Part shown: positions 8,594 to 22,349 of the stretch, piece by piece
Layout: every line of letters starts with the position of its first letter
How positions within the stretch are numbered: position 1 is the stretch's first letter
From: Haemophilus influenzae
GTDB taxonomy: Bacteria > Pseudomonadota > Gammaproteobacteria > Enterobacterales > Pasteurellaceae
Assembly: GCA_923172585.1 (NCBI GenBank)
Contig: OV298644.1
Location: 1,505,427 to 1,569,426 of the forward strand
DNA length: 64,000 bases
Direction: 5' to 3'
The notes under the pieces: generated by a model
Databases searched by the model: none
Told to the model about the DNA's origin: nothing
Seen by the model: the letters and a program-made list of their open reading frames with translations, nothing else
Translations under genes and position numbers: made by a program

Positions 8594-10536
8594 GTGGCAT
8601 TAATTAGTTTAACCAATGGATACCTTTCCTTTAGTGATGCGCCTTTGTTGGATCACGCAGAACTACATATTGAACCGAATGAACGTGTTTGTTTAGTTGG
8701 GCGTAACGGCGCAGGTAAATCAACTTTATTGAAAATCATCGCAGGCGATGTGCTTATGGATGATGGCAAAATCCAATACGAAAAAGATCTTGTGGTTTCT
8801 CGTTTAGAACAAGACCCACCGCGTAATGCACAAGGCAATATTTTTGATTATGTCGCGGAAGGCGTAGGGCATTTAACGGATTTATTGAAAGAATATCATC
8901 ATATTTCTGTTCAATTGGAAGAAAATTACAGTGATCAAATTTTAAGTCAATTAGAGCAAGTTCAGGCTAAATTAGAACACGCTGATGGCTGGCGATTTGA
9001 AAATAAAATCAATGAAGTGCTGTTAAAACTAGGTTTAAATCCAAACACAAAATTATCCGCACTTTCGGGCGGTTGGTTACGCAAAGCGGCACTCGCACGT
9101 GCATTGGTGTGCGATCCTGATGTGTTATTACTTGATGAACCAACCAACCACTTGGATGTAGAAGCCATTGAATGGTTGGAAAATTTCTTACTGGATTTCC
9201 AAGGTAGCCTTGTATTTATTTCCCATGACCGTTCTTTTATTCGCAAAATGGCAACACGCATTGTGGATTTAGATCGCGGTCAATTGCAGTCTTATCTAGG
9301 CAATTACGATTTATATTTAACCACGAAAGAAGAAAATCTACGCGTTGAAGCCTTACAGAATGAATTATTTGATAAACGTCTTGCACAGGAAGAAGTGTGG
9401 ATTCGCCAAGGTATCAAGGCTCGCCGTACAAGAAATGAAGGGCGAGTGCGAGCATTAAAAGCGATGCGTGAGGAACGCCGCCAACGCCGTGAGGTAATGG
9501 GAACAGCCAAATTACAGTTAGATACCTCAAGTCGTTCTGGCAAAATTGTCTTTGAAATGGAAGATGTGAGCTATGAAATCGCAGGAAAAACCTTGTTAAA
9601 AGATTTTTCAACAACGATTTTACGTGGAGACAAAATTGCGCTTGTTGGGCCAAATGGCTGTGGGAAAACCACGTTCATTAAATTATTGCTGGGGGAAATT
9701 CAGCCAACATCAGGAAAAATCCGTTGTGGTACTAAATTAGAGATTGCTTATTTTGACCAATACCGTGCTGATTTAGATCCCGAAAAAACCGTAATGGATA
9801 ATGTGGCAGATGGCAAACAAGATATTGAAGTTAATGGTGTAAAACGCCACGTGCTAGGGTATTTGCAAGATTTCTTGTTCCCACCAAAACGAGCAATGAC
9901 CCCAGTTAAAGCCTTATCGGGGGAGAACGAAATCGTTTATTACTCGCAAAATTGTTGCTCAAACCAAATAATTTATTGATTCTTGACGAACCAACCAATG
10001 ACCTTGATGTAGAAACATTGGAGCTTTTAGAAGAAATTTTGACTGATTATCAGGGCACATTATTAATTGTGAGCCATGACCGTCAATTTATCGATAATAC
10101 TGCCACAGAATGTTATTTATTCGAAGGTGAAGGGCATTTGAATAAGTATGTGGGTGGATTCTTTGATGCGAAACAGCAACAAGCCAATTTCTGGGCAAGA
10201 AAAGCAGTGGAAGAACAGGCTAAAGCGAAGAAATCTGAACCGCTAAAAGAAGAAAGTGCGGTGAAAAATGACCGCACTTCTAAGCCGAAATCCGTGAAAC
10301 TTTCTTATAAAGAACAACGAGAGCTAGAACAACTTCCACAACTATTGGAAAAGTTGGAAACTAAAATCACCACACTGCAAGCTGAAATAGCCGATCCAGC
10401 ATTTTTCCAACAAGCTCACGATATTACCGACGCTAAATTAAAAGCATTGGCGGATACTGAAGCCGAATTAGAAACAGCATTTTTACGCTGGGAAGAATTA
10501 GAAGAAAAGAAAAATTTGGCTGAAGGTAAAGCTTAA
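8594..10536 (+). CDS. uup: Uup-type ABC-F ATPase, frameshifted in this sequence
   Basis: A soluble ABC-F protein with two ATPase domains and no membrane part, of the Uup subgroup linked to ribosome function and to precise excision of transposons. Domain 1 shows GRNGAGKST, LSGGWLRKAALARAL and LLLDEPTNHLDV; domain 2 shows GPNGCGKTT and LILDEPTNDLDVETLELLEE; a charged coiled-coil tail follows. The start is GTG at 8594. One base is missing near 9922-9926, exactly at the second LSGGE signature, where a G run has five instead of six G; restoring it gives about 647 continuous codons. The decayed copy at 56.4-57.8 kb keeps the extra base, which argues for a consensus error here. Confidence 0.9.
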
Positions 10537-10541
10537 AAAAT

Positions 10542-10564
10542 AACGCCCGAAAGGGCGTTTTTTT
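10542..10564. terminator. Terminator between convergent uup and carbonic anhydrase genes
   Basis: AACGCCC-GAAA-GGGCGTT (10542-10559) with a GAAA tetraloop and flanking A and T runs can work in both directions. A near-identical element lies at 62021-62046. Confidence 0.85.
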
Positions 10565-11252
10565 ATGTATTTTCAAGATGATCTTTTTTCAAAATATTTT
10601 CTTCATCAAGTATTGATAAACGAGCGATAGCGTTTCGATAGGAAATTTCAAGAGTTTCTCTACTGGTTGCCATTACGCCTTGATCTACTAAGAAACCATC
10701 ATTTACATCATATACCCAGCCATGTAATGAGAGTTTTTGTCCGCGTTCCCAAGCACTTTTTACAATAGAAGTTCGACCAAGATTGTAAACCTGTTCCGCT
10801 ACGTTAATTTTCGTCAGCATATCGGCACGTTTTTCTGGGGAAAGTTTACCGAGAAGATGACCGTGTTTAAACCAAATATCACGAATATGAAGAAGCCAGT
10901 TGTTGATAAGCCCTAAATCTTTATCTGCCATAGCAGCATGAATTCCCCCGCAGTTGGTGTGACCACAGATAATAATATGTTCAATTTTAAGCACATCGAC
11001 GGCATATTGCACAACAGAAAGGCAATTAAAATCTGTGTGAATTACTTGGTTAGCAACATTACGGTGAACAAATAATTCACCAGGTTCAAGATTCGTCAAT
11101 TTCTCAGCGGGTACACGGCTATCAGAGCAACCAATCCAAAGGTAATGTGGCGTTTGATGATCCGCAAGTTCTTTGAAGTAAGTAGAATTTTCTTCTTTCA
11201 TTCTTTGCGCCCAACTGTAATTGTTGGCAAAGAGTTGTTTAATTTTATCCAT
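10563..11252 (-). CDS. can: Beta-class carbonic anhydrase
   Basis: Interconverts carbon dioxide and bicarbonate in the cytoplasm. The 229 residues carry the beta-class zinc ligands: the Cys and Asp of CSDSRVP near residue 42-44, and the His and Cys of CGHTNCGG near residue 98-101. The tryptophan in [10 protein letters not shown] is part of the bicarbonate-sensitive regulatory site described for the H. influenzae enzyme, so type II allosteric behaviour is likely. It stands alone, convergent with uup. Start and length agree with the family. Confidence 0.95.
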   Translation of the reverse strand: MDKIKQLFANNYSWAQRMKEENSTYFKELADHQTPHYLWIGCSDSRVPAEKLTNLEPGELFVHRNVANQVIHTDFNCLSVVQYAVDVLKIEHIIICGHTNCGGIHAAMADKDLGLINNWLLHIRDIWFKHGHLLGKLSPEKRADMLTKINVAEQVYNLGRTSIVKSAWERGQKLSLHGWVYDVNDGFLVDQGVMATSRETLEISYRNAIARLSILDEENILKKDHLENT

Positions 11253-11269
11253 TTTACTTTCCTTAAAAT

Positions 11270-11306
11270 TCTGAAAAAACTAACCGCACTTTGGCGTAAG
11301 TGCGGT
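11270..11306 (-). terminator. Inverted USS pair, terminator for asnS
   Basis: On the minus strand ACCGCACTT and AAGTGCGGT (plus-strand 11283-11291 and 11298-11306) pair around a short loop, followed in the minus direction by a T-rich run at 11282-11270. Confidence 0.7.
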
Positions 11307-11327
11307 CAATATTAAAGTTAAATTGAA

Positions 11328-12731
11328 TTAGAAACTCGCATTTCTTGGCACGCGTGGGAATGGAATTACATCACGAATATTTTGAACGCCAGTTACATAG
11401 ACGATTAAACGTTCAAAACCAAGACCAAAACCAGAATGTGGAACGCTGCCGTATTTACGCAGATCGCGATACCACCAATAATCATCTGGATTTAATCCCA
11501 TTTCTTCCATGCGTTTATCAAGCACGTCTAAACGTTCTTCACGTTGTGAACCACCGATGATTTCACCAATTCCTGGTGCTAACACGTCCATTGCCGCCAC
11601 AGTTTTTCCATCATCATTTAAACGCATATAGAATGCTTTAATATCTTTTGGATAGTTTTTTACCACAACTGGTGATTTGAAATATTCTTCCGCTAAGAAA
11701 CGTTCGTGTTCAGAAGAAAGATCAATGCCCCAAGAAACAGGGAATTCAAATTTCTTACCAGATTTTAATAACACATCAATGGCATCGGTATAGTCAATTT
11801 GCACAAAATCTGAGTTTACAAAGTTTTCTAAACGAGTAATAACATCTTTATCTACATGTTTTTCAAAGAATTGTAAGTCATCTTTACGTTCTGCTAATAC
11901 TGCACGGAATACGTATTTCAACATATCTTCTGCAAGTTTTGCGTTATCCGCTAAAGTTGCAAATGCAACTTCAGGTTCAACCATCCAGAATTCAGCTAAG
12001 TGACGAGTGGTATTCGAGTTTTCTGCACGGAATGTTGGGCCGAAAGTATAAATTTTGCTTAATGCACAAGCATAGGTTTCGCCGTTTAACTGACCTGAAA
12101 CCGTTAAAAATGATTCTTTACCGAAGAAATCTTGGCTGAAATCAACTTTTCCATTTTCACTACGTGGAAGATTTTCTAAATCAAGTGTAGAAACACGGAA
12201 CATTTCACCCGCACCTTCAGTGTCTGATGCAGTAATTAATGGGGTTGCCACCCAGTAGAAACCTTGCTCATGGAAGAAACGGTGAATTGCTTGAGACAAG
12301 CAATGACGAACACGCGCGACCGCGCCAATAATATTGGTACGAGGGCGTAAGTGAGCCACTTCGCGTAAATATTCGATAGAGTGGCGTTTTGCTGCCATTG
12401 GGTAAGTATCTGGATCTTCAACAAACCCTGTCACTTCCACTTTTTCTGCTTGTAATTCAACCGCTTGTCCTTCTGCAGGTGATTCAACGACCTTACCGGT
12501 TACAATCACAGAACAGCCTGTTGTTAAACGTAAAATTTCGCTTTCGTAATTTTCAATATCGTTATTAATAATCGCTTGAATTGGATCAAAGCAAGAACCG
12601 TCATAAACCGCTAAGAAAGATAAGCCTGCTTTAGAATCGCGACGGGTACGAACCCAACCACGCACAGTGACACTTTCACCAATCACCACTTTCCCTTGTA
12701 ATACATCAACAATTGATGCCACTTTAGACAT
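11328..12731 (-). CDS. asnS: Asparaginyl-tRNA synthetase
   Basis: Class IIb aminoacyl-tRNA synthetase that charges tRNA-Asn. The N-terminal OB fold (about residues 18-100, [19 protein letters not shown]) binds the anticodon; the catalytic domain shows motif 2 ([20 protein letters not shown]) and motif 3 near the C-terminus ([15 protein letters not shown]). The protein ends in [10 protein letters not shown], the usual tail. I chose MSKVAS at 12731, which has an AGAGG box six bases upstream and gives the standard 467 residues; the frame is open a further 35 codons without support. It is divergent from ribH. Confidence 0.95.
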   Translation of the reverse strand: MSKVASIVDVLQGKVVIGESVTVRGWVRTRRDSKAGLSFLAVYDGSCFDPIQAIINNDIENYESEILRLTTGCSVIVTGKVVESPAEGQAVELQAEKVEVTGFVEDPDTYPMAAKRHSIEYLREVAHLRPRTNIIGAVARVRHCLSQAIHRFFHEQGFYWVATPLITASDTEGAGEMFRVSTLDLENLPRSENGKVDFSQDFFGKESFLTVSGQLNGETYACALSKIYTFGPTFRAENSNTTRHLAEFWMVEPEVAFATLADNAKLAEDMLKYVFRAVLAERKDDLQFFEKHVDKDVITRLENFVNSDFVQIDYTDAIDVLLKSGKKFEFPVSWGIDLSSEHERFLAEEYFKSPVVVKNYPKDIKAFYMRLNDDGKTVAAMDVLAPGIGEIIGGSQREERLDVLDKRMEEMGLNPDDYWWYRDLRKYGSVPHSGFGLGFERLIVYVTGVQNIRDVIPFPRVPRNASF

Positions 12732-12890
12732 ATTAAACCTCTGTAACTGAATGTAATTCACATAAAATTGCCGATAGTTTACCTTAATAAAGGAAATTTT
12801 CCATAAAAATATAGTGTTGGTGCGGGCTATGAACAATAAAATAGCCTTAAAAATGAGCCCTAAATAAAATAGGGTAAAGCCTCATTAATA

Positions 12891-12918
12891 TTGAATATAC
12901 GCGATTTTATGTTAAAAT
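12891..12918 (+). promoter_or_regulatory. Possible sigma-70 promoter for ribH-nusB
   Basis: TTGAAT (12891-12896) and TAAAAT (12913-12918) are separated by 16 bases and lie about 40 bases before the ribH start, in the divergent asnS-ribH spacer. Judged by eye only. Confidence 0.35.
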
Positions 12919-12956
12919 CTCGGGCCAAATCATTATGGCTAATAATAGGAAAAAAT

Positions 12957-13430
12957 ATGAAAGTTTTAGAAGGCTCAGTTGCAGCACCTAATGCAAAAGT
13001 TGCAGTAGCAATTGCTCGTTTTAACAGTTTTATTAATGAAAGTTTATTAGAAGGCGCAATTGATGCATTAAAACGTATCGGCCAAGTGAAAGATGAAAAT
13101 ATCACTATCGTGCGTACCCCAGGTGCGTATGAGTTGCCATTAGTTGCTCGTCGTTTAGCTGAAAGTAAAAAATTTGATGCGATTGTGGCATTAGGTACAG
13201 TTATCCGTGGTGGTACAGCACATTTTGAATATGTAGCAGGGGAAGCAAGCAGCGGTTTAGGAAAAGTTGCAATGGATGCTGAAATCCCTGTCGCTTTTGG
13301 TGTATTAACCACAGAAAATATTGAACAGGCGATTGAACGTGCTGGTACTAAAGCAGGAAATAAAGGTGCAGAAGCAGCCTTAACCGCACTTGAAATGGTT
13401 AATCTTATTCAACAAATTGATGCGGCATAA
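12957..13430 (+). CDS. ribH: 6,7-dimethyl-8-ribityllumazine synthase
   Basis: Penultimate enzyme of riboflavin synthesis; joins the ribityl-aminouracil intermediate with dihydroxybutanone phosphate. Family motifs are [13 protein letters not shown] near residue 22, [15 protein letters not shown] near residue 53, and [15 protein letters not shown] near residue 80 with the catalytic histidine. The 157 residues match icosahedral bacterial lumazine synthases. I start at ATG 12957, which has AGGAAAA upstream; the frame is open 22 codons earlier. nusB begins three bases after its stop, the widespread ribH-nusB pairing. Confidence 0.95.
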
Positions 13431-13433
13431 ATC

Positions 13434-13868
13434 ATGACAGAACAAAAACAAGTGAAAAAGCCTTCTGCTCGTCGTCGTGCGCGTGAGTGTACTGTTCAAG
13501 CCTTGTATTCTTGGGCAGTATCCGGCAATACTGCAGAACAAGTGGAATTAGCCTTTGTGTTAGATCAAGATATGGATGGGGTAGATAAACCTTACTTCCG
13601 TAAATTATTTCGTCAAACAATAGAAAATATTGAAACCGTTGATTTTTCAATTTCGCCTTATATTGACCGTGCTTTTGATGAGCTTGATCCTATTGAAACG
13701 GCAATTTTACGTTTGGCCGTTTATGAATTGCGCTTCGAGTTAGATGTGCCATATAAAGTGGTTATCAATGAAGCGATTGAAGTGGCAAAAGTATTCGGTG
13801 CAGATGAAAGCCATAAATATATCAATGGCGTACTTGATAAAATCGCACCAGCATTAGGGCGTAAATAA
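13434..13868 (+). CDS. nusB: Transcription antitermination factor NusB
   Basis: All-helical RNA-binding protein that with NusE (S10) recognises boxA and supports antitermination of rRNA operons. The [20 protein letters not shown] start and the later [20 protein letters not shown] segment with a [13 protein letters not shown] ending are standard NusB landmarks. The 144-residue length is as expected. It is cotranscribed with ribH and closed by a strong GC-rich terminator, so the adjacent thiL-pgpA pair probably has its own promoter. Confidence 0.95.
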   Translation: MTEQKQVKKPSARRRARECTVQALYSWAVSGNTAEQVELAFVLDQDMDGVDKPYFRKLFRQTIENIETVDFSISPYIDRAFDELDPIETAILRLAVYELRFELDVPYKVVINEAIEVAKVFGADESHKYINGVLDKIAPALGRK

Positions 13869-13886
13869 TCCTTTTAAACTGAAAAT

Positions 13887-13918
13887 GGCGCGCGTTTTTA
13901 ACGCGTGCCTTTTCTTTT
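13887..13918 (+). terminator. Terminator after nusB
   Basis: GGCGCGCGTT (13887 on) pairs with AACGCGTGCC (to 13909) with one mismatch and a short T loop, followed by a T-rich stretch. Confidence 0.85.
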
Positions 13919-13934
13919 ATAAGATAGGTGAAAA

Positions 13935-14921
13935 ATGGCAATGGGTGAATTTGATTTAATTAAACGATATTTTCAGCAACAAATATTAGTTGATGATTCC
14001 ATTCAATTATCTATTGGCGACGATTGTGCGCTGGTTTCCGTGCCAGAGAATTATCAGCTTGCCATTACGACGGATACAATGGTAGAAAATACGCATTTTT
14101 TACCAACCATTTTACCTACGGACTTGGCTTATAAGGCGGTTGCAACAAATTTAAGTGATCTTGCTGCAATGGGGGCACAGCCAAAATGGGTTTCACTGGC
14201 ATTAACTTTGCCAAATGTAGATGAAAATTGGATTTCAACATTTAGCCAAAGTTTATTACACAGGTTAAAACAATACAACGTCACATTAATTGGTGGCGAT
14301 ACTACAAAAGGTAATTTGTCTATTACGATTACGGCACAAGGTTTTGTCGAAAAAAACAAAGGAATTTGTCGGCATAAAGCGCAAGTTGGCGATTTAATTT
14401 ATGTTTCAGGCACCTTAGGCGATAGCGCGGCAGGTTTAACACAAATTTTATTGGGCAAAAGTGCGGTTGATTCTGATGATGTTTTTTTGCAACAACGACA
14501 TCTTAGACCCACACCTAGAATTGAACTTGGGCGGGCGTTAATTAATATTGCTCATGCTGCCATTGATCTTTCCGATGGGCTAATATCTGATTTAGGGCAT
14601 ATTCTTGAACGAAGTCAATGTAGTGCTGAAGTTGAACTGACTGCATTACCTCTTTCATCATCGATTTTAAATAAATATGATCGCACTCAAGCGGAACAAT
14701 TTGCCTTAAGTGGTGGCGAAGATTATGAACTCTGTTTTACTATACCGCCCAAATCTAAAGATGAATTAGAATTACGCTTGAAAAAACTGAACGTGCCTTG
14801 TACTTGCATTGGTAAAATCACTGAAAAGTGCGGTGACTTTTCTCCCCGTTTTTTACGGGATGGAAAACCTGTGAATATAACTTTTTCAAGTGGTTTCGAT
14901 CATTTTAAGGAATCAAAATGA
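13935..14921 (+). CDS. thiL: Thiamine-monophosphate kinase
   Basis: Phosphorylates thiamine monophosphate to the pyrophosphate cofactor. Start MAMGEFDLIKRYF, then the nucleotide and metal site SIGDDCALVSV near residue 29, TTDTMVENTHFL, LSDLAAMGAQPKWVSLAL, and GGDTTKGNLSI, all conserved in the PurM-like kinases of this family. The C-terminal LSDGLISDLGHI and SGGEDYELCF also fit. The 328 residues are typical. Its stop overlaps the pgpA start by four bases (ATGA), a coupling common in gamma-proteobacteria. Confidence 0.95.
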   Translation: MAMGEFDLIKRYFQQQILVDDSIQLSIGDDCALVSVPENYQLAITTDTMVENTHFLPTILPTDLAYKAVATNLSDLAAMGAQPKWVSLALTLPNVDENWISTFSQSLLHRLKQYNVTLIGGDTTKGNLSITITAQGFVEKNKGICRHKAQVGDLIYVSGTLGDSAAGLTQILLGKSAVDSDDVFLQQRHLRPTPRIELGRALINIAHAAIDLSDGLISDLGHILERSQCSAEVELTALPLSSSILNKYDRTQAEQFALSGGEDYELCFTIPPKSKDELELRLKKLNVPCTCIGKITEKCGDFSPRFLRDGKPVNITFSSGFDHFKESK

Positions 14922-15408
14922 CAGAAAATAATCCTCTTAAAAAAATCTCTCTTTTAAATCCTATTCATTTGCTTGCCGTTGGTTTTGGCTCGGGTTTAAT
15001 TTATCCAGCACCCGGCACTTGGGGGAGCTTAGCTGGAACAATTTTAGGTGTGATTTTACTTTCCTTATTAGGCGTAAAAATCTTTTTAATTTTCACCGCA
15101 CTTTGTTTTCTACTCGGTTGCTACCTTTGCCAAAAAACTACTGCAGATATGGGCGTACACGATCATGGTTCTATCGTCTGGGATGAATTTGTCGGCGTAT
15201 TTATTGTATTAGCAGCGATACCGTCATTATCTTGGCAATGGATTTTGGCTGCTTTTGCGTTATTCCGCTTTTTTGATATTTTAAAACCGTTTCCAATTCG
15301 TTATTTTGACGAAAAACTCGAAAATGGTTTTGGCATTATGATCGATGACGTTTTAGCGGCAATTTATGCTGTGATTGTTGTATTTGCTATTCAATATTGG
15401 ATGTTGTG

Positions 15409-15409
<1 letters not shown>
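14918..15409 (+). CDS. pgpA: Phosphatidylglycerophosphatase A
   Basis: Inner-membrane enzyme that dephosphorylates phosphatidylglycerol phosphate to phosphatidylglycerol. The 163-residue protein has the motif FGSGLIYPAPGTWGSLAG near the N-terminus, VWDEFVGVF in the middle with the acidic metal-binding residues, and FRFFDILKPFPIR. Several hydrophobic segments are visible. It overlaps thiL at its start and the following LysE-type gene by one base at its stop (TGATG), so all three are probably one transcript. Confidence 0.93.
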
Positions 15410-17110
<1,701 letters not shown>

Positions 17111-17155
17111 AATAACGATATGTTGTAATTTGTCGTACTATTATATAAGGAAAAG

Positions 17156-17896
17156 ATGAAATTATTGATAAAAACTTCACTTAGTCAGTGGATTTGCTTG
17201 AATTTTGCCAAAATCCCTATTTTTAAAATGCTAGGTTTTATAACCGCACTTTTTATTACTGCTTGTAGTTCTATTAGCAAAGAACCAGTGAAGACGGTGG
17301 ATATTTATATTAAACCTTATTATTCTGCTGAAAATGGAAAAGCAGAAAATGTATTTGTACATAAAGAAATTGATCCTATGTTACGTGAAAATACGCTAAA
17401 AGGTTATAAAAGTGCGGTAAAATTTGTAGAAGAAAATCCAGCTCGCATTTCACCAATGACAATGTTTGCCTTAGCTGCTCGGGCTTACGATTTTGGCTTA
17501 AGAGATGAAGCGGTTACTTGGTTTTATCGTGGACAAAATCGTTTGATCACCGCACTTTATGTGTTGGATTTACCAAAACAAACGGTGCAGGATAATACAG
17601 GGTTCAGCCATGTTGTAGGGCAGTTTGTTAATGTTTATGCGTTTTGTGATTTTGATAAACAAAGTCGTGCTGCCAAAAATGCGGTGAAATGGACAATTGC
17701 ACATCCTTATGAAGTGATTTTCTTACCAGCATTACCCGCAAAATTTGCAGATCGTCAAAAAGCGCTAAAAGAATCGGAAGAAAAATTAGTTCAACGTTTA
17801 CAGGAACAAGCCCGTTTTTTTGCTAATCCAAAAAATAAAGAAAAATGGCAAAAAGAGCGGTCAGAAAATTTTGTGAATGAACGATTTTGTTGGTAA
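17156..17896 (+). CDS. Predicted lipoprotein, function unknown
   Basis: A 246-residue protein that I cannot assign to a characterised family. A hydrophobic segment ending in ALFITAC, near residue 37, is a plausible lipobox, and the rest is hydrophilic with charged helices at the C-terminus. The first ATG (17156) has AAGGA close upstream and is used; starting at the internal ATG at 17228 would give a more normal-length signal peptide but lacks a visible ribosome site. Several uptake signals lie within the gene. It stands alone, closed by a hairpin terminator. Confidence 0.65.
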   Translation: MKLLIKTSLSQWICLNFAKIPIFKMLGFITALFITACSSISKEPVKTVDIYIKPYYSAENGKAENVFVHKEIDPMLRENTLKGYKSAVKFVEENPARISPMTMFALAARAYDFGLRDEAVTWFYRGQNRLITALYVLDLPKQTVQDNTGFSHVVGQFVNVYAFCDFDKQSRAAKNAVKWTIAHPYEVIFLPALPAKFADRQKALKESEEKLVQRLQEQARFFANPKNKEKWQKERSENFVNERFCW

Positions 17897-17902
17897 CAAG
17901 AA

Positions 17903-19033
<1,131 letters not shown>

Positions 19034-19066
19034 TTTCTCGGATTTGAATTAAAAGGATAACAACAA

Positions 19067-21454
19067 ATGAAATTTAGTGAACAGTGGGTAAGAGAATGGG
19101 TGAACCCTGCGGTGTCCACCGAGCAATTATGCGAGCAAATTACCATGCTTGGCTTAGAAGTAGATGGCGTGGAAAGCGTTGCGGGTACATTTAATGGTGT
19201 CGTTGTTGGTGAAGTAGTGGAATGTGCACAACATCCAGATGCAGATAAATTACGTGTAACTAAAGTGAACGTAGGCGGTGATCGTTTATTGGATATCGTG
19301 TGCGGCGCAGCAAATTGTCGTCAAGGCTTAAAAGTGGCTTGTGCAACAGAAGGTGCGGTATTACCTGGCGATTTCAAAATTAAGAAAACGAAATTACGTG
19401 GTCAGCCATCAGAAGGGATGCTTTGTTCATTTTCTGAATTAGGTATTGATGTTGAAGCGGATGGTATTATTGAATTGCCACTTGATGCACCAATTGGTAC
19501 TGATTTACGTGAATATTTAGCTTTAGATGATAATGCCATCGAAATTAGCTTAACGCCAAACCGTGCAGATTGTTTGAGCATCGCAGGTATTGCGCGTGAA
19601 ATTGGTGTGGTAAATAAACAACTCGTAAATCAACCGCACTTTGAAGCAGTGCCAGCAACAATTTCTGATAAAGTTCAAATTGATTTACAAGCACCAGAAG
19701 CTTGCCCGCGTTATTTATTACGTGTGATAAAGAACGTCAATGTAAAAGCACCATCGCCAATGTGGATGCAAGAAAAATTGCGTCGTTGTGGTATTCGTTC
19801 TATCGATCCTATTGTCGATATTACTAACTATATTTTGCTTGAGTTTGGTCAGCCAATGCACGCATTTGATGCAGCTAAAGTTACACAACCTGTTCAAGTT
19901 CGCTTCGCGAAAGAGGGAGAGGAATTAGTATTATTAGATGGCTCAATCGCAAAACTTCAATCAAATACGTTATTAATTGCTGACCAAAATGGTGCTTTAG
20001 CAATGGCAGGGATCTTTGGTGGTGCTGAAAGTGGCGTGAATAGCGAAACGAAAGATGTGATTTTAGAATCCGCATTTTTCGCTCCATTAGCGATTGCAGG
20101 CCGTGCAAGACAATATGGTTTACATACGGATGCATCGCACCGTTTTGAACGTGGTGTGGATTTTGAATTAGTGCGTAAAGCAATGGAACGAGCAACGGCA
20201 TTATTACTTGAAATCTGTGGTGGTGAAGCGGGTGAGATTTGTGAAGCAAGCAGTGAAACTCATCTTCCTAAAGTCAATACAGTTCAACTTCGCCGTAGTA
20301 AATTAGATGCACTTTTAGGTCATCATATTGAAACAGGAAGCGTAACGGAAATTTTCCACCGTCTTGGTTTTGATGTTACTTATGCAAATGATATTTGGAC
20401 GGTAACTTCTGCAAGCTGGCGTTTTGATATTGAAATCGAAGAAGATTTAATTGAAGAAGTGGCGCGTATTTATGGTTATAACAGCATTCCAAACAATGCA
20501 CCATTAGCGCATCTCCGCATGCGTGAGCACAAAGAATCTGATTTAGATTTAGCTCGAATAAAGACCGCACTTGTGGATGCAGATTATCAAGAAGCTATTA
20601 CTTATAGCTTTGTGGATCCAAAAATTCAAAGTTTATTACATCCACATCAAGAAGCACTTGTATTGCCAAACCCAATTTCTGTGGAAATGTCCGCAATGCG
20701 TGTGTCTTTAATGAGTGGTTTATTAGGTGCTGTGCTTTATAACCAAAATCGCCAACAATCTCGTGTTCGTTTATTTGAAACAGGATTACGTTTTGTGCCA
20801 GATGCTAATGCTGAATTTGGCGTGCGTCAAGAATTTGTTTTAAGTGCGGTGATTACTGGAACGGCAAAATCTGAACATTGGGCAGGTAAAGCAGAATCTG
20901 TAGATTTCTTTGATCTTAAAGGCGATTTAGAATCAGTACTTTCTTTAACAGAAGGTGGTAATAGAGTTCGTTTTGTTGCAAAACAATTTGATGCATTACA
21001 CCCTGGCCAATCTGCTGCTATTGAATTAGATGGTCAAGAAATTGGTTTTATTGGTGCAATTCATCCATCTATTAGCCAAAAACTTGGCTTAAATGGCAAA
21101 ACTTTTGTATTTGAAATTCTTTGGAATGCAATTGCGGCACGTAATGTGGTGCAAGCAAAAGAAATTTCTAAATTCCCAGCAAACCGTCGTGATTTAGCTT
21201 TAGTCGTCACGGATAGCGTACCAGCAGGGGAATTAATCGCAGCATGTAAACAAGCAGGTGGCGAAAAATTGGTGCAAGTGAACTTGTTCGATGTATATCA
21301 AGGTGTGGGCATCGCTGAAGGCTATAATAGTTTAGCGATTAGCTTGACTGTCCAAGATAATGAAAAAACACTTGAAGATGAAGAAATTAATGCAGTGATT
21401 TCAGCAGTATTAGCGGAGGTAAAACAACGCTTTAATGCTGAATTAAGGGATTAA
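19067..21454 (+). CDS. pheT: Phenylalanyl-tRNA synthetase beta subunit
   Basis: The 795-residue partner of PheS, carrying a tRNA-binding (EMAP-like) domain near residues 40-150, the B3/B4 editing domain that hydrolyses Tyr-tRNA-Phe in the middle, the B5 domain, and a C-terminal anticodon-binding domain ending [12 protein letters not shown]...FDVYQG. The segments [13 protein letters not shown] and [12 protein letters not shown] are family landmarks. No frame interruption is visible over 2.4 kb. It follows pheS by 33 bases and ihfA begins just after its stop. Confidence 0.95.
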   Translation: MKFSEQWVREWVNPAVSTEQLCEQITMLGLEVDGVESVAGTFNGVVVGEVVECAQHPDADKLRVTKVNVGGDRLLDIVCGAANCRQGLKVACATEGAVLPGDFKIKKTKLRGQPSEGMLCSFSELGIDVEADGIIELPLDAPIGTDLREYLALDDNAIEISLTPNRADCLSIAGIAREIGVVNKQLVNQPHFEAVPATISDKVQIDLQAPEACPRYLLRVIKNVNVKAPSPMWMQEKLRRCGIRSIDPIVDITNYILLEFGQPMHAFDAAKVTQPVQVRFAKEGEELVLLDGSIAKLQSNTLLIADQNGALAMAGIFGGAESGVNSETKDVILESAFFAPLAIAGRARQYGLHTDASHRFERGVDFELVRKAMERATALLLEICGGEAGEICEASSETHLPKVNTVQLRRSKLDALLGHHIETGSVTEIFHRLGFDVTYANDIWTVTSASWRFDIEIEEDLIEEVARIYGYNSIPNNAPLAHLRMREHKESDLDLARIKTALVDADYQEAITYSFVDPKIQSLLHPHQEALVLPNPISVEMSAMRVSLMSGLLGAVLYNQNRQQSRVRLFETGLRFVPDANAEFGVRQEFVLSAVITGTAKSEHWAGKAESVDFFDLKGDLESVLSLTEGGNRVRFVAKQFDALHPGQSAAIELDGQEIGFIGAIHPSISQKLGLNGKTFVFEILWNAIAARNVVQAKEISKFPANRRDLALVVTDSVPAGELIAACKQAGGEKLVQVNLFDVYQGVGIAEGYNSLAISLTVQDNEKTLEDEEINAVISAVLAEVKQRFNAELRD

Positions 21455-21455
21455 T

Positions 21456-21746
21456 ATGGCTACGATAACTAAACTTGATATTATTGAATATTTAAGCGAT
21501 AAATATCACCTATCTAAACAAGATACGAAAAATGTAGTGGAGAACTTTTTGGAAGAGATCCGCTTATCGCTAGAATCTGGTCAAGATGTGAAATTATCAG
21601 GATTTGGTAATTTTGAATTACGCGATAAGTCATCTCGCCCAGGGCGTAACCCAAAAACAGGTGATGTTGTGCCAGTTTCTGCTCGCCGAGTAGTGACATT
21701 TAAACCTGGGCAAAAGTTACGTGCCCGTGTAGAAAAAACTAAATAG
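21456..21746 (+). CDS. ihfA: Integration host factor alpha subunit
   Basis: DNA-bending nucleoid protein that works as a heterodimer with IhfB in recombination, replication and transcription. The 96-residue protein shows the HU/IHF fold and the beta-arm signature [18 protein letters not shown] with the proline that intercalates into DNA. It directly follows pheT, the conserved pheS-pheT-ihfA order of gamma-proteobacteria, and ends at an inverted-USS terminator. Confidence 0.95.
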   Translation: MATITKLDIIEYLSDKYHLSKQDTKNVVENFLEEIRLSLESGQDVKLSGFGNFELRDKSSRPGRNPKTGDVVPVSARRVVTFKPGQKLRARVEKTK

Positions 21747-21755
21747 TAAGCAACA

Positions 21756-21786
21756 AAAAGTGCGGTGAATTTCTACCGCACTTTTC
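21756..21786 (+). terminator. Inverted USS pair, terminator after ihfA
   Basis: AAAAGTGCGGT (21756-21766) pairs exactly with ACCGCACTTTT (21775-21785) around an 8-base loop; both arms are uptake signals. Confidence 0.8.
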
Positions 21787-21798
21787 ATATGAAAAGGT

Positions 21799-22284
21799 AT
21801 GAAAGTATATAAATTATTTTTAATCGCTACTGCCTCGCTGTTTTTATTCGCTTGTTCTAGTTTTCAAAACGATGATTATGCGATGAACTATAAAGGTCAA
21901 ATCGGCGATCCTATTATGGCCATAGCCATGTTGAGCGAACAACAACATGAATGGGCAGGTACACCTTATGTGCTCGGCGGCGTTTCTCGTCGTGGGGTAG
22001 ATTGTTCTGGTTTTGTGCAGAAAACTTTCTTCGATCGTTTTAATCTTCGTTTGCCTAGAAGCACTGTTGAACAAGCTAATTATGGTAAACATGTACGCAA
22101 AGAAGATATTCAAACTGGCGATTTAATTTTCTTTAAAACTGGCCGAGGTCCTAATGGTTATCATGTGGGGATTTATGTAAAAGAAGATAAATTCCTTCAT
22201 GCTTCTACCAGAGGGGGAGTCGTCTATTCTTCAATGAATAACCCTTATTGGTCGAAAGCCTTCTGGCAAGTCAGACGGATTTAA
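21799..22284 (+). CDS. nlpC: NlpC/P60 family peptidoglycan hydrolase lipoprotein
   Basis: Predicted D,L-endopeptidase acting on cell-wall peptides in the periplasm. The 161 residues start with a lipoprotein signal ending LFLFAC. The papain-like NlpC/P60 core has its nucleophile in VDCSGFVQKTF, the histidine in GYHVGIYV, and a second polar residue (His) in FLHASTRGGV. Length and organisation match the E. coli NlpC/Spr group. A clean terminator follows. Confidence 0.92.
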   Translation: MKVYKLFLIATASLFLFACSSFQNDDYAMNYKGQIGDPIMAIAMLSEQQHEWAGTPYVLGGVSRRGVDCSGFVQKTFFDRFNLRLPRSTVEQANYGKHVRKEDIQTGDLIFFKTGRGPNGYHVGIYVKEDKFLHASTRGGVVYSSMNNPYWSKAFWQVRRI

Positions 22285-22291
22285 AAAGTAT

Positions 22292-22317
22292 AATGCTGGA
22301 ATTTTCCAGCATTTTTT
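22292..22317 (+). terminator. Terminator after nlpC
   Basis: AATGCTGGAA (22292-22301) and TTCCAGCATT (22304-22313) form a perfect 10-bp stem followed by T residues. Confidence 0.88.
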
Positions 22318-22349
22318 ATAATGATTTTTTTCAAATTTGGGAGATAAAA

